From: an uncultured Clostridia bacterium
GTDB lineage: Bacteria; Bacillota; Clostridia; TANB77; CAG-508
NCBI GenBank assembly: GCA_934169775.1
Contig: CAKPOI010000013.1
Coordinates: forward strand, 1-32,756
Reading direction: 5' to 3'
Length of the DNA: 32,756 nt
Shown here: positions 1 through 8,537 of the stretch, in pieces
Layout: each line of letters starts with the position of its first letter
Position numbering within the stretch: position 1 is the first letter of the stretch
The notes under the pieces: generated by a model
What the model was told of the DNA's origin: nothing
Seen by the model: the letters and a program-made list of their open reading frames with translations, nothing else
Database searches by the model: none
Made by a program: the position numbers and the translations under genes

Positions 1-282
1 GAACACGAACGTTATTTAGCAGAAATGAGAGAAAAATACATATTAGATCAAAATGCAACAGAAGCTGCTGGATATGACAAAGGCTTAAAAAAAGGCATTG
101 AAGAAGGGCTTAAAAAAGGACACGAAAAAGGCGTTGAAGAAGGACTTAAAAAAGGACATGAAAAAGGCATTGAAGAAGGTAAAAAAGAAATTGCCAAAAA
201 AATGCTAAAAGAAAAAATATCTATTGAAGTAATAGAAAAAGTTACTAATCTAAGTAAAGATGAATTAAAAAAATTGCAATAA
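1..282 (+). CDS. Rpn/PD-(D/E)XK nuclease-transposase family protein, C-terminal end only
   Basis: The frame is open from the first base, so the gene starts outside the window and only about 93 codons are visible. The visible part is the lysine/glutamate/glycine-rich tail (GLKKGIEEGLKKGHEKG type) followed by a short helical end (KKMLKEKISIEVIEKVTNLS) that is typical of the C-terminus of Rpn-family recombination-promoting nucleases, also annotated as PDDEXK-type putative transposases. The catalytic domain would lie upstream and cannot be seen. The tail holds 12-residue repeats, probably produced by replication slippage. A terminator follows. The family call rests only on this tail, so it is likely but not certain. 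Confidence 0.65.
   Translation, partial: EHERYLAEMREKYILDQNATEAAGYDKGLKKGIEEGLKKGHEKGVEEGLKKGHEKGIEEGKKEIAKKMLKEKISIEVIEKVTNLSKDELKKLQ
94..180 (+). repeat. 36-bp in-frame tandem repeat, 2.4 copies
   Basis: Two adjacent 36-bp units (94-129 and 130-165) and a partial third (166-180) encode G-I/V-EEGLKKGHEK. Substitutions are few and mostly silent or I/V, which suggests recent slippage expansion in the tail of the Rpn-family gene. Confidence 0.85.
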
Positions 283-326
283 GAGTAATTTAAAATAACA
301 AAACAATTTGGTATATAACATAACAC

Positions 327-368
327 AAAGCAAATCATTTCTTTTTATAAATTTGATTTGCTTTTTTT
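327..368 (+). terminator. Rho-independent terminator after the Rpn-family gene
   Basis: An 11-bp stem AAAGCAAATCA (327-337) / TGATTTGCTTT (354-364) is followed by a T run to 368. The stem core GCAAATCA is identical to that of the terminator at 735-774. Confidence 0.85.
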
Positions 369-389
369 AAGTATGTTTTATAAAAAACA

Positions 390-418
390 TTGTATTTTTT
401 CAACTTATATGATATATT
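390..418 (+). promoter_or_regulatory. Sigma-A type promoter for the 75-aa orphan
   Basis: A TTGTAT -35 box (390-395) and TATATT -10 box (413-418) are separated by 17 bp. They sit about 40 bp upstream of a gene with a good ribosome binding site. Confidence 0.55.
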
Positions 419-458
419 AATCCCATCAAAATTATAACATTGCAGGGAGGAGTACAAC

Positions 459-686
459 ATGAAAGGAAATTACAAAAAAGCTATACGGTTAGAAGAAAAT
501 TGGGAAACTTTCCAAAATGAGCATCAAGAAGTAAAAATAAAAAAAGATTGTAAAGGAAAAATCACACGCTTTATCTTACCAGAAGACTATACCATAATTC
601 TTTTAGAATTTTCAGAAGACAAAAAAAACGTTATTTCTTTAAGATATCTTACACCTGATAACAAATATGTTATATTCCCAAGATAA
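459..686 (+). CDS. Small protein of unknown function, 75 aa
   Basis: I do not recognise this protein. It is 75 residues, charged, with no signal peptide or membrane segment. The N-terminal third looks helical (KAIRLEENWETFQNEHQE) and the rest looks like alternating beta strands (RFILPEDYTIILLEF, NVISLRYLTPDNKYVIFP), so a small alpha/beta or beta-barrel fold is possible. Support that it is a real gene: a strong GGGAGG ribosome binding site at 445-450 spaced 8 nt from the ATG, a promoter-like sequence at 390-418, and a terminator at 735-774. It is a single-gene transcription unit facing polC. Confidence 0.7.
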   Translation: MKGNYKKAIRLEENWETFQNEHQEVKIKKDCKGKITRFILPEDYTIILLEFSEDKKNVISLRYLTPDNKYVIFPR

Positions 687-734
687 ATTTTTCCTAGCAA
701 ATGAAAAATAAAAATTATAATTTAATTTCTATAC

Positions 735-774
735 AAAAAAGCAAATCAATATAAAAATTTTGATTTGCTTTTTT
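735..774. terminator. Bidirectional terminator between the 75-aa orphan and polC
   Basis: A 14-bp perfect stem, AAAAAAGCAAATCA (735-748) with its complement at 761-774, has A and T runs at its ends. It can therefore end transcription from the left gene and from polC on the right. The core matches the terminator at 327-368. Confidence 0.85.
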
Positions 775-802
775 GTTAATCAATTTAAAATTAGAAACTT
801 AG

Positions 803-829
803 TGCTTTTTTGCTCCGTCCCCAAAAGCA
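803..829. repeat. R1 hairpin repeat downstream of polC
   Basis: This is a 27-bp copy of the dispersed R1 repeat. Inverted ends TGCTTTT / AAAAGCA enclose a loop read as GCTCCGTCCCC on this strand and GGGGACGGAGC on the other. It lies 11 bp past the polC stop. Exact or near-exact copies occur at 18369-18456 and inside polA at 23478-23565. Confidence 0.85.
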
Positions 830-840
830 TCATCTTATAT

Positions 841-3800
841 CTAGCCAAACAAGCTCATTTGATTACTTTGGCTCATACCTTCAAGACAGCCGAATTTTTT
901 AAGTAAATCTGTAACAGATACTCCTACTTTAGCTCTAATTCTTAAATCATCTATTGACATAAATTTACCATCTTTTCTTGCATTTTCAATTCCTTGTGCT
1001 GCTACTGTTCCTAAACCTGGTATACTATTTAATGGTGGTCTTATTCCATCTTCCTCTACTATGAATTTTGTACTACTTGATTTATATAAATCTATCGGTA
1101 GAAAGTCAAAACCTCTTTCATACATTTCTAAGACTAGTTCTAAGACTGGATACATAGTTTTGTCTTTTGGAGTTGCATTATTTCCTAATAAATCTATTTC
1201 TTTCATCTTATTTTTCACTTTTTCTTTTCCAAAACACATTATTTCACTATCAAAATCATCAGCCGCTCTTATTGAGAAAAATGCTGCATAATATGCTTTT
1301 GGTTGATGTACCTTAAACCATGCTATTCTAAATGCATTTGTTACATATGCTGCCGCATGGGCTTTTGGGAACATGTATTTTATTTTTTCACATGATTTTA
1401 TATACCAATCTGGTACATTGTGTTCTTTCATTAATGCTACATATTCAGCCCATTTTGCTGGGTCTTTCAATGCCTTTCCTTTACGTACTGTTTCCATTAT
1501 TTTAAATGCTGGATTTGGTGGCAAACCTTGTTTTATTAAATATATCATTATATCATCACGACAACATATTGCCTCTGTTAATGTTACTGTTCCTTGTTCA
1601 ATCAAACTTTGTGCATTACCTAACCACACATCAGTTCCATGCGATAATCCAGATATACGTATCAACTCATCAAATGTTGTTGGTTTTGTATCTACTAACA
1701 TTCCTCTTACAAATTTTGTTCCAAATTCTGGTATTCCGTAACTTCCTACTTCTGATTTTATTTGTTCTGGTGTTACTCCTAATGCTTTTGTTGAACTAAA
1801 TATTGACATTGTTTCTTTATCATCTAATGGTACTTTTGTTGGATCTATTCCTGTTATATCTTGTAACATACGTATTACTGTTGGATCATCATGGCCCAGA
1901 ATATCTAGTTTTAACAAGTTTGCATCTATTGAGTGATAATCAAAATGTGTTGTTATTATATCCGAATTTGGATCATCTGCTGGATGTTGTACCGGACAAA
2001 ATTCATATATTTCTCTTCCTTTGGGTACAACTATTATTCCTCCTGGATGCTGACCTGTTGTTCTTTTTATTCCTGTACATCCTTCTGATAATCTTTTAAT
2101 TTCTGCATTATTTACTGGTATATGTCTTTCTTCAAAATAATTTTTAACATATCCAAAAGCTGTTTTCTCTGCTACTGTTCCTATTGTTCCTGCTTTAAAT
2201 GTTGTACCTTTCCCAAATATAACTTCTGTATATCTATGTGCTTTTGCTTGATATTCTCCAGAGAAGTTTAAATCTATATCTGGCTCTTTATCTCCATTAA
2301 ATCCTAAAAATGTTTCAAAAGGTATGTCCATTCCATCTTTTGCAAATTTGTGGCCACATTTTGGACAATCTTTATCTGGTAAGTCAAATCCGTTTTTTAC
2401 ACCATAATCTGTAAAATCTGAATATTTGCAATTTGGACATCTATAATGTGCTGGCAAAGAATTTACCTCTGTAATACCTGTCATATTTGCCACAAAAGAT
2501 GACCCTACCGAACCTCTGGAACCTACTATATATCCATCTGCATTTGATTTCCACACTAGTTTTTGAGCTATAATATACATAACTGAGAATCCATTTTTTA
2601 TAATTGAGTCCAACTCTTTATCTAATCTAGTTTGTACTATTTCTGGTAATGGATCTCCATATAATTCATGTGCTTTACTATATGCAATATTTTTTATAGT
2701 TTCTTCACATCCTGGTATATGTGGCGGACATTTTTCTGGTGAAATTGGGCTTATCTGCTCACACATATCAGATATTTTATTTGTATTTGTTACAACTACT
2801 TCATATGCTTTTTCTTCTCCTAAATAACTAAATTCTTTTAGCATTTCTTCTGTCGTTCTTAAATATAAAGGAGCTTGCTCATCTGCATCATCATATTTTT
2901 GTCCTGCTTGCAACATACGTCTATATATCTCATCTTGTGGGTCCATAAAATGTACATCACATGTTGCTACAACTAATTTATTTAATTTTTCTCCTAATGC
3001 CACAATCTTTCTATTTATATCTCTTAGTTCTTCATCATCTCTCATTATTCCTTGTCTAACTAAGAATTCATTATTTCCTATTGGTTGTATTTCTAAGTAA
3101 TCATAATCTTGTGCTATTTCTTCTAGTTCTTCATCACTTTTTCCTTGTTCTATTGCTTGATATAATTCTCCTGCTTCACAAGCACTTCCTAGTATCAAAC
3201 CTTCTGAATATTTTTTATACAAGCTTTTTAATATACGAGGCTTTCTATAAAAATAATTAACATGTGATAATGAAACCAATCTATATAAATTACGTAAACC
3301 TACATAATTTGTAGCCAAAATAATTGCATGATATGTTTTTAATTTTTTATACTCTTCCTTTTTAGCTTCTTTATCAGCTGCAACTCTATCTATATCATCA
3401 ATTGTATTAGCTCCTCTTTTTTCTAACATTTCTAACATAACTCTAAAAACTTTTACAGTTGTATCAACATCATCTAAAGCCCTATGTGCAACTTCTACTT
3501 TTATTCCTAAATTTTCTGCAATTTTTCCTAATTTATATTTTTTATAATCTGGAAATAAATCTTTTGCTAAACTTAATGTATCTAAATATGTATAATCAAA
3601 ATCATAACCCAATACTTTTGCATTTTGTTTTAAAAATCCTACATCAAAATTAGCATTATGTGCAACTATTACACAATTTTTCCCTAAAAATTCTAATAAT
3701 CTTGGAAAAACTTTTTCTATTGTATCTGCATCTTTTACCATATCATCTGTAATATTAGTTACTTCAGTTACTCTTTCTGGGATATGTCTTTCTGGATTTA

Positions 3801-5721
3801 CAAATTCACTAAATTCGCCTATTACTTCACCAGATTTATATTTCATAACACCAATTTCTGTTATCCTGTCATTTATAGCAGAAAAACCAGTTGTTTCCAA
3901 ATCTAGTACACAATATGTTGTGTCTAATGGTTGTCCTTTAGAATTATATATTGATTTAGTATTATCTGGCGCCAAATATGCCTCTACACCATAAATAATC
4001 TTCATGTCTGGATTATCTACACCTAACAATTTATGAGCTTCTGGGAAAGCTTGTACTACTCCATGGTCTGTTATAGCAATTGACTTCATTCCCCACTTCA
4101 TAGCTCTTTTTATTAAATCTGTTGCAGAAGTCATCGCATCCATTTGACTCATTTTTGTATGCATATGTAATTCTACTCTTTTAACTTCACTATTATCTTG
4201 TCTTATCTCTTTTTTTATTCCTTCTGATTCTATAATAGTATTTACCATTATAGTAAGCTCATTAGAAAAGCTATCCATTTGAGCAGTTCCAGCCAAGCGT
4301 ACACCTTTAGCACCTTTTAACCTTTTTACAACCTTTTTACATTGTTCATTTTGAACAAAAGCTTTGCAAGTCATTGTACTTGTACCATCATATATGTCAA
4401 TACTTAATATTACTTTTTGATTTTTGATTGGCTTTTCTTCTACACCTATAACTTCTCCATCTATACAAACTTTGCCATCATCAACACCTAAATTTTCTAT
4501 TTTAACTATTGGTTCTGTTATATTTATGTTATTTCCATAAATTAATGGTGTATCTTCTGCTTCTGTTGGTAATTCTGGTACTTCTGAATCTGTTTCTATA
4601 ATAGTATTTGCAATTACTGTTACATCACCTGCATAAGTATCTAGACCTGCTTTTCCTATTAATTTTATTGCTTTTGCATTTTTAATTTTTTCTACTATTT
4701 CATTTCCTTCTTTAATATCTTTTGCAAATGATTTACATGTAATTGTACCAGTACCATCATACAATTCTAGTATTATCATACCTTTTCCAGATTTTGTTTC
4801 TCTTGCCTGGCTTGATATTATTCTTCCTTCTAATGTTACCCTTCCATCATTTGCAGTTATATCTTTAATTTTTATTCTCTTTTCTTTTGCTTTTGATGGT
4901 TTACCCATAATATATTGCAATTCTCCAGCAATCTCAGGAATTACATCTTCTGGTAGCATATCTTGAGGTGGCATATATCCATCCATATCTGTTGGCATGC
5001 GATAATCTGGGTCATTATATTCTTCTTGCTTACTAGGGCTTTCACCTTTAGTATGTGTTCCATCATTACTTGATGCAGTATTGTTTTGAGCATTATATTG
5101 TGAATTACTATTATCTCCAAATTCACTACTTTGTTCATTTTGCATACCTTCTGCAATAGATTGTGCCCTTTGGATTTCCTCTTCTTCTTGTTTCCTCATT
5201 TTTTCATGATATTTTCTTATTTCTTCTTTGTCTATATCTTCCTCTAGCTCTATTTTATAATCTTTTCCCAAAATATTTTTAATCATTTTTTGTAAAATTA
5301 CATCTGTTTTTTTGGCTTTTAAGAATTCTGCACCTCTTATATGCATTTTTACATTTATAATCTTATCTAAAACTTCAATCTTGCTTTTTAATAGCAACAT
5401 AGGTTTAGCTAATGGATATTTATGTGTCATATAACATATTAAATTCGTCCATTCTTCCTCTATAGATTTTATTTTAACATCATCTGTATATTTTATTTCC
5501 AATTCGATATTTTCAAATAAAAATCTTTCTCTTAAATACTTTTCAAGATACCACAATTCTTTTATTTCTATATATTCATCTGATTCTATTATTAATTCCA
5601 AAATTTTCTTTTTCTTTAGTAAATTTAGTTCTAAAATTTTTGCTTCCATTATATTAGCTCTTGTTTTATAATCACTAAATATTTCTTTTACTTTTTTTAA
5701 TTGTACTTGTGGTTCTGCCAT
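841..5721 (-). CDS. polC: DNA polymerase III alpha subunit, Gram-positive PolC type
   Basis: Replicative DNA polymerase with built-in 3'-5' proofreading. Its 1626 aa exceed the usual ~1430-1470. Order of parts: N-terminal region 1-165; low-complexity linker ~170-265; two OB folds, ~284-378 and ~403-500; PHP domain from 516 (ELHMHTKMSQMDA), interrupted by a DEDDh exonuclease at ~603-765 (D607, E609, D693, H746, D751); polymerase core with SRGSVGSSFVA at ~1068, a zinc site (C1095, C1098, C1119, C1122) and catalytic Asps D1148, D1150 and D1273; C-terminal clamp-binding motif QMSLF at 1621-1625. The second OB fold is extra compared with the textbook layout and accounts for much of the added length. 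The ATG has GGGGGAAGG 11 nt upstream. The leader abuts the R2 array, and R1 plus a terminator lie downstream. Confidence 0.98.
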   Translation of the reverse strand: MAEPQVQLKKVKEIFSDYKTRANIMEAKILELNLLKKKKILELIIESDEYIEIKELWYLEKYLRERFLFENIELEIKYTDDVKIKSIEEEWTNLICYMTHKYPLAKPMLLLKSKIEVLDKIINVKMHIRGAEFLKAKKTDVILQKMIKNILGKDYKIELEEDIDKEEIRKYHEKMRKQEEEEIQRAQSIAEGMQNEQSSEFGDNSNSQYNAQNNTASSNDGTHTKGESPSKQEEYNDPDYRMPTDMDGYMPPQDMLPEDVIPEIAGELQYIMGKPSKAKEKRIKIKDITANDGRVTLEGRIISSQARETKSGKGMIILELYDGTGTITCKSFAKDIKEGNEIVEKIKNAKAIKLIGKAGLDTYAGDVTVIANTIIETDSEVPELPTEAEDTPLIYGNNINITEPIVKIENLGVDDGKVCIDGEVIGVEEKPIKNQKVILSIDIYDGTSTMTCKAFVQNEQCKKVVKRLKGAKGVRLAGTAQMDSFSNELTIMVNTIIESEGIKKEIRQDNSEVKRVELHMHTKMSQMDAMTSATDLIKRAMKWGMKSIAITDHGVVQAFPEAHKLLGVDNPDMKIIYGVEAYLAPDNTKSIYNSKGQPLDTTYCVLDLETTGFSAINDRITEIGVMKYKSGEVIGEFSEFVNPERHIPERVTEVTNITDDMVKDADTIEKVFPRLLEFLGKNCVIVAHNANFDVGFLKQNAKVLGYDFDYTYLDTLSLAKDLFPDYKKYKLGKIAENLGIKVEVAHRALDDVDTTVKVFRVMLEMLEKRGANTIDDIDRVAADKEAKKEEYKKLKTYHAIILATNYVGLRNLYRLVSLSHVNYFYRKPRILKSLYKKYSEGLILGSACEAGELYQAIEQGKSDEELEEIAQDYDYLEIQPIGNNEFLVRQGIMRDDEELRDINRKIVALGEKLNKLVVATCDVHFMDPQDEIYRRMLQAGQKYDDADEQAPLYLRTTEEMLKEFSYLGEEKAYEVVVTNTNKISDMCEQISPISPEKCPPHIPGCEETIKNIAYSKAHELYGDPLPEIVQTRLDKELDSIIKNGFSVMYIIAQKLVWKSNADGYIVGSRGSVGSSFVANMTGITEVNSLPAHYRCPNCKYSDFTDYGVKNGFDLPDKDCPKCGHKFAKDGMDIPFETFLGFNGDKEPDIDLNFSGEYQAKAHRYTEVIFGKGTTFKAGTIGTVAEKTAFGYVKNYFEERHIPVNNAEIKRLSEGCTGIKRTTGQHPGGIIVVPKGREIYEFCPVQHPADDPNSDIITTHFDYHSIDANLLKLDILGHDDPTVIRMLQDITGIDPTKVPLDDKETMSIFSSTKALGVTPEQIKSEVGSYGIPEFGTKFVRGMLVDTKPTTFDELIRISGLSHGTDVWLGNAQSLIEQGTVTLTEAICCRDDIMIYLIKQGLPPNPAFKIMETVRKGKALKDPAKWAEYVALMKEHNVPDWYIKSCEKIKYMFPKAHAAAYVTNAFRIAWFKVHQPKAYYAAFFSIRAADDFDSEIMCFGKEKVKNKMKEIDLLGNNATPKDKTMYPVLELVLEMYERGFDFLPIDLYKSSSTKFIVEEDGIRPPLNSIPGLGTVAAQGIENARKDGKFMSIDDLRIRAKVGVSVTDLLKKFGCLEGMSQSNQMSLFG

Positions 5722-5750
5722 TCTTTCACATTCCTTCCCCCATATATTCT

Positions 5751-6039
5751 GCCAAAATTGTAATTATTTCATTTATTCCTTAATTTGAACAGAATTAAAT
5801 TTTGGCAAGGCAACTTTTTATTTAAAAGGCAAGGGCGCATACTCTGTGTATGTAACCTAAGTTTTAAATGAAAGTTAACGCCGCCAAAATTGTAATTATT
5901 TCATTTATTCCTTAATTTGAACAGAATTAAATTTTGGCAAGGCAACTTTTATTTAAAAGGCAAGGGCGCATACTCTGTGTATGTAACCGCGTTTTAAATG
6001 AAAGTTAACGCCGCCAAAATTGTAATTCTGTTCAAATTA
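5751..6039. repeat. R2 repeat array A, tandem ~130-bp units between rseP and polC
   Basis: Units begin at 5751, 5883 and 6013 (periods 132 and 130); the third is only a terminal fragment. Each unit carries GCCAAAATTGTAATT, a 14-bp linker, AATTTGAACAGAATT-AAATTTTGGC, then a second inverted repeat (AACTTTTATTTAAAA / TTTTAAATGAAAGTT) around a small CATAC/GTATG hairpin. The outer ends at 5914-5938 and 6013-6038 are near-perfect inverted repeats of ~25 bp. On the transcribed minus strand the array begins inside the rseP stop codon and ends about 10 nt before the polC ribosome binding site. The same family occurs at 10104-10410. It could be a MITE-like element or a structured intergenic RNA. Confidence 0.9.
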
Positions 6040-6805
6040 GACGAGTGATGTCGTGATAAGTAATATACATTGACAATGCAATTAATAATGAAAACCCTAA
6101 TAGTTGAATATTAATTTCAAATTTTTCACTCAAAGGTTTTCTACGAATAGCCTCAATAATCAATAACAAAATCTTACCACCATCTAAAGCTGGAATTGGC
6201 AATAAATTTGTTACACCAAGTGATAGTGAAACAACTGACAACAAATATATAAACTCTTGTACTCCTGTAGTCTTTGCCACAACCTCTGATATCCCAACAG
6301 GACCCATCATTTGATCAACACCTATCTTTCCAGTAAATAACTGTTTTAAACTATCAAACAATGACACAAAAAGTTGACCTGTTTCTCTGCCAGCAAACTT
6401 TATATGATTCACAAAGGTATCTTCTGTACCAACATACATACCAATGCAAGACATAAGTATAAAATACACTATTATACCAAATATGATATTTACTGTTGCA
6501 CCTGCTGCAACTATTGCTATTCTTCTTGGGATGCTCGCTTTTGAAAAAGAGCCAGATACTTCTGACCTTTCTTCTTCTCCTTCCATATTGCAAAAACCAC
6601 CTAATGGAATTGCACGTAAAGCATATCTAGTTTCTTTTCCTTGATACTTCCAAATTACAGGCCCAAAACCAATAGCAAATTCATTTACTTTTACTTTACA
6701 CAATTTTGCTACAAGCAAATGACCTGATTCATGTATAAGTATAAGAAATCCTAATAAAAATACGATCTTAAGTGCTGATATTAAAACAGTTACAATAGTT
6801 ATAAT
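6032..6805 (-). CDS. rseP: RseP-like site-2 metalloprotease (M50) without a PDZ domain, non-ATG start
   Basis: Membrane zinc protease of the RseP/SpoIVFB group that cuts membrane-embedded substrates in regulated intramembrane proteolysis. Numbered from the ATT at 6803-6805, it has the metal-binding HESGH at 25-29, AGATVN at ~101-106 and the C-terminal NLLPIPALDGG at 200-210 with the zinc-ligand Asp at 208. At 257 aa it is much shorter than the usual 340-430: the PDZ region normally found between the second and third membrane segments is missing (CIGMYVGTEDTFVNHIKFAG). No ATG, GTG or TTG lies between the stop at 6815-6817 and the TTG at 6718, which is after HExxH. The strong GGAGG at 6811-6815 points to ATT 6805 or ATA 6802. 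The TGA stop lies inside R2. It follows cdsA and precedes polC. Confidence 0.85.
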   Translation of the reverse strand: MITIVTVLISALKIVFLLGFLILIHESGHLLVAKLCKVKVNEFAIGFGPVIWKYQGKETRYALRAIPLGGFCNMEGEEERSEVSGSFSKASIPRRIAIVAAGATVNIIFGIIVYFILMSCIGMYVGTEDTFVNHIKFAGRETGQLFVSLFDSLKQLFTGKIGVDQMMGPVGISEVVAKTTGVQEFIYLLSVVSLSLGVTNLLPIPALDGGKILLLIIEAIRRKPLSEKFEINIQLLGFSLLIALSMYITYHDITRLI

Positions 6806-6919
6806 AATCGCCTCCTAAATTAATATAACAAATTCTAGCATTATTATATCTAGTTATCAAATATTTTAGCCTACATTTATTTTTAACTTGCACATATTTA
6901 ACAATTATACAAATAAATA

Positions 6920-7723
6920 TTAAAGTAATGTAAAGAATGCATAAGCAAAAGGTGCTAAAAATAATAAACTATCAATTCTATCTAACATTCCACCATGACC
7001 TGGAATTAAATTACTAAAATCTTTTATATCAACATATCTTTTAATACTCGAAGCTGAAAAATCTCCAATTTGTCCAATCAAACTTAGTATAACACCAATA
7101 ATAGCAATATATCCATAAGAATAACTAACTCCCCAATATGTATTTGCAAAATATGTATATCCTAACATCAATACAACCGCACCAATTGTTCCTGCTATAC
7201 ACCCCTCTATAGATTTTTTAGGACTAACTTTACTAAATTTATGTTTTCCTAAATGTTTTCCAAAAAAATAAGCAAATATATCTGTTCCCCAAGCTGCTAT
7301 AATAGCATACCAAACATTAATATTTCCATTTGGCATTCCATTAATAAATGCTATAAACATCATGAAAAATACTATATAAAATATCCCTATAAAAGTATAA
7401 GCAATATCTTTAAAATTTACTCTCATATCTGTTGCAATTATATTTAAAAACAAAATTGCTAAAATTGTTGGCACAGACAATGTTACAACTGTATTTAGCC
7501 AAGCACTAGGTATAACATGAATAAAAGCTATACTTAAACAACTTAAATATCCCACCCATTTTACTGGTTTGCATACTTTTGAAATAGCCTTAAAATATTC
7601 AAACATTCCTAACATTGCTACTATTGCTATCAATATATCTACTATATATTTATTTCCTATTAAAAAAATTATTACGACTAATGGGAATCCTAATAATGCT
7701 GATGTGATCCTTTTTACATCCAT
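6920..7723 (-). CDS. cdsA: Phosphatidate cytidylyltransferase
   Basis: Makes CDP-diacylglycerol from phosphatidic acid and CTP at the membrane, the branch point of phospholipid synthesis. The 267-aa protein is mostly membrane segments. Its C-terminus carries the family signature: S-S-I-K-R, KDFSNLIPGHGG, then M-L-D-R-I-D at ~235-254, with the metal-binding DR-D residues intact. The ATG has AAGGAG about 12 nt upstream. It follows uppS by 38 bp, and rseP follows after ~114 bp. In many clostridia dxr lies between cdsA and rseP; here it does not. Confidence 0.96.
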   Translation of the reverse strand: MDVKRITSALLGFPLVVIIFLIGNKYIVDILIAIVAMLGMFEYFKAISKVCKPVKWVGYLSCLSIAFIHVIPSAWLNTVVTLSVPTILAILFLNIIATDMRVNFKDIAYTFIGIFYIVFFMMFIAFINGMPNGNINVWYAIIAAWGTDIFAYFFGKHLGKHKFSKVSPKKSIEGCIAGTIGAVVLMLGYTYFANTYWGVSYSYGYIAIIGVILSLIGQIGDFSASSIKRYVDIKDFSNLIPGHGGMLDRIDSLLFLAPFAYAFFTLL

Positions 7724-7761
7724 ATTCTCTTAGTTCTCCTTTTACTTAATTTTGTATATTT

Positions 7762-8475
7762 TTAATTTGCTCCAAATTTTCTTGTTCTTTTTTGATATTC
7801 AACAATTGCCTGATTTAAATCTTCTTCTGTAAAATCTGGCCAATTTTTATCTATAAATAAAAATTCTGAATAAGATAATTGCCATGGCAAAAAATTACTT
7901 AAACGTTTTTCACCACTTGTTCTAATAAGTAAATCTGGATCTGGTTGACCTTGTGTATATAAATATTTTTCTATATCATTTTCTTGTATATCATTTGGTT
8001 GTAATACACCATTTTTTACATCTTCTGCTATTTTACGAGTTACATTTAATAACTCCTCTCTACCACCATAATTTAAAGCAATATTAAATACAATACCTGT
8101 ATTATTTTTTGTTCTTTCCATACATTTTTCTATACTAGAAATCATTTTATCAGAAAGACCTTTTCTATTACCTATAATTTTTACTTTTATATTTTCAGAA
8201 TCTGCTCTTTTACTATAATCATCCAAATAGCTTTGGAATAAAGCCATCAAAGTTGAAACTTCTTCTTCTGCTCTTTTCCAATTTTCAGTTGAAAAAGCAT
8301 ATACTGTAATATGTTCAATACCTATTTTATTAGCATATCTTACTATTTTTTCTAAAACTTTTGCACCCTCTCTATGTCCAAATCCTGCTGGTTTTCCTTT
8401 AGCTTTGGCCCATCTTCTATTTCCATCCATTATTATTGCAATATGTTTAGGTAAGTTTTCTTTTTCTAAGTTCAT
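7762..8475 (-). CDS. uppS: Undecaprenyl diphosphate synthase (cis-prenyltransferase)
   Basis: Adds isopentenyl units in cis to farnesyl diphosphate to make the C55 lipid carrier for peptidoglycan. The 237-aa length is typical. Seen: IAIIMDGNRRWAK with catalytic Asp17, FGHREG at 32-37, FSTENW at 61-66 and the pyrophosphate-binding RTSGE at 185-189 followed by LSNFLPWQLSYSE. The ATG has GGAAGG ~14 nt upstream, a long spacing shared by several genes here (AAGGAATG...ATG). It sits between ispA, which makes its substrate, and cdsA. Confidence 0.97.
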   Translation of the reverse strand: MNLEKENLPKHIAIIMDGNRRWAKAKGKPAGFGHREGAKVLEKIVRYANKIGIEHITVYAFSTENWKRAEEEVSTLMALFQSYLDDYSKRADSENIKVKIIGNRKGLSDKMISSIEKCMERTKNNTGIVFNIALNYGGREELLNVTRKIAEDVKNGVLQPNDIQENDIEKYLYTQGQPDPDLLIRTSGEKRLSNFLPWQLSYSEFLFIDKNWPDFTEEDLNQAIVEYQKRTRKFGAN

Positions 8476-8537
8476 ATTAAAATTCCATTCCTTCCTTAAA
8501 GCTAAATCTATTTATTTTATAAAATATAGCACTCATT

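Noticed and set aside
1061..3653. Plus-strand open frames across polC (and similar ones across dxs, polA, mgtA)
   Set aside because: They are antisense shadows of conserved genes, with leucine/phenylalanine-rich composition and no ribosome binding sites.
5751..6039. Possible CRISPR array from the regular spacing
   Set aside because: The repeating unit is the whole ~130 bp, not a short repeat with unique spacers, and no cas genes are present.
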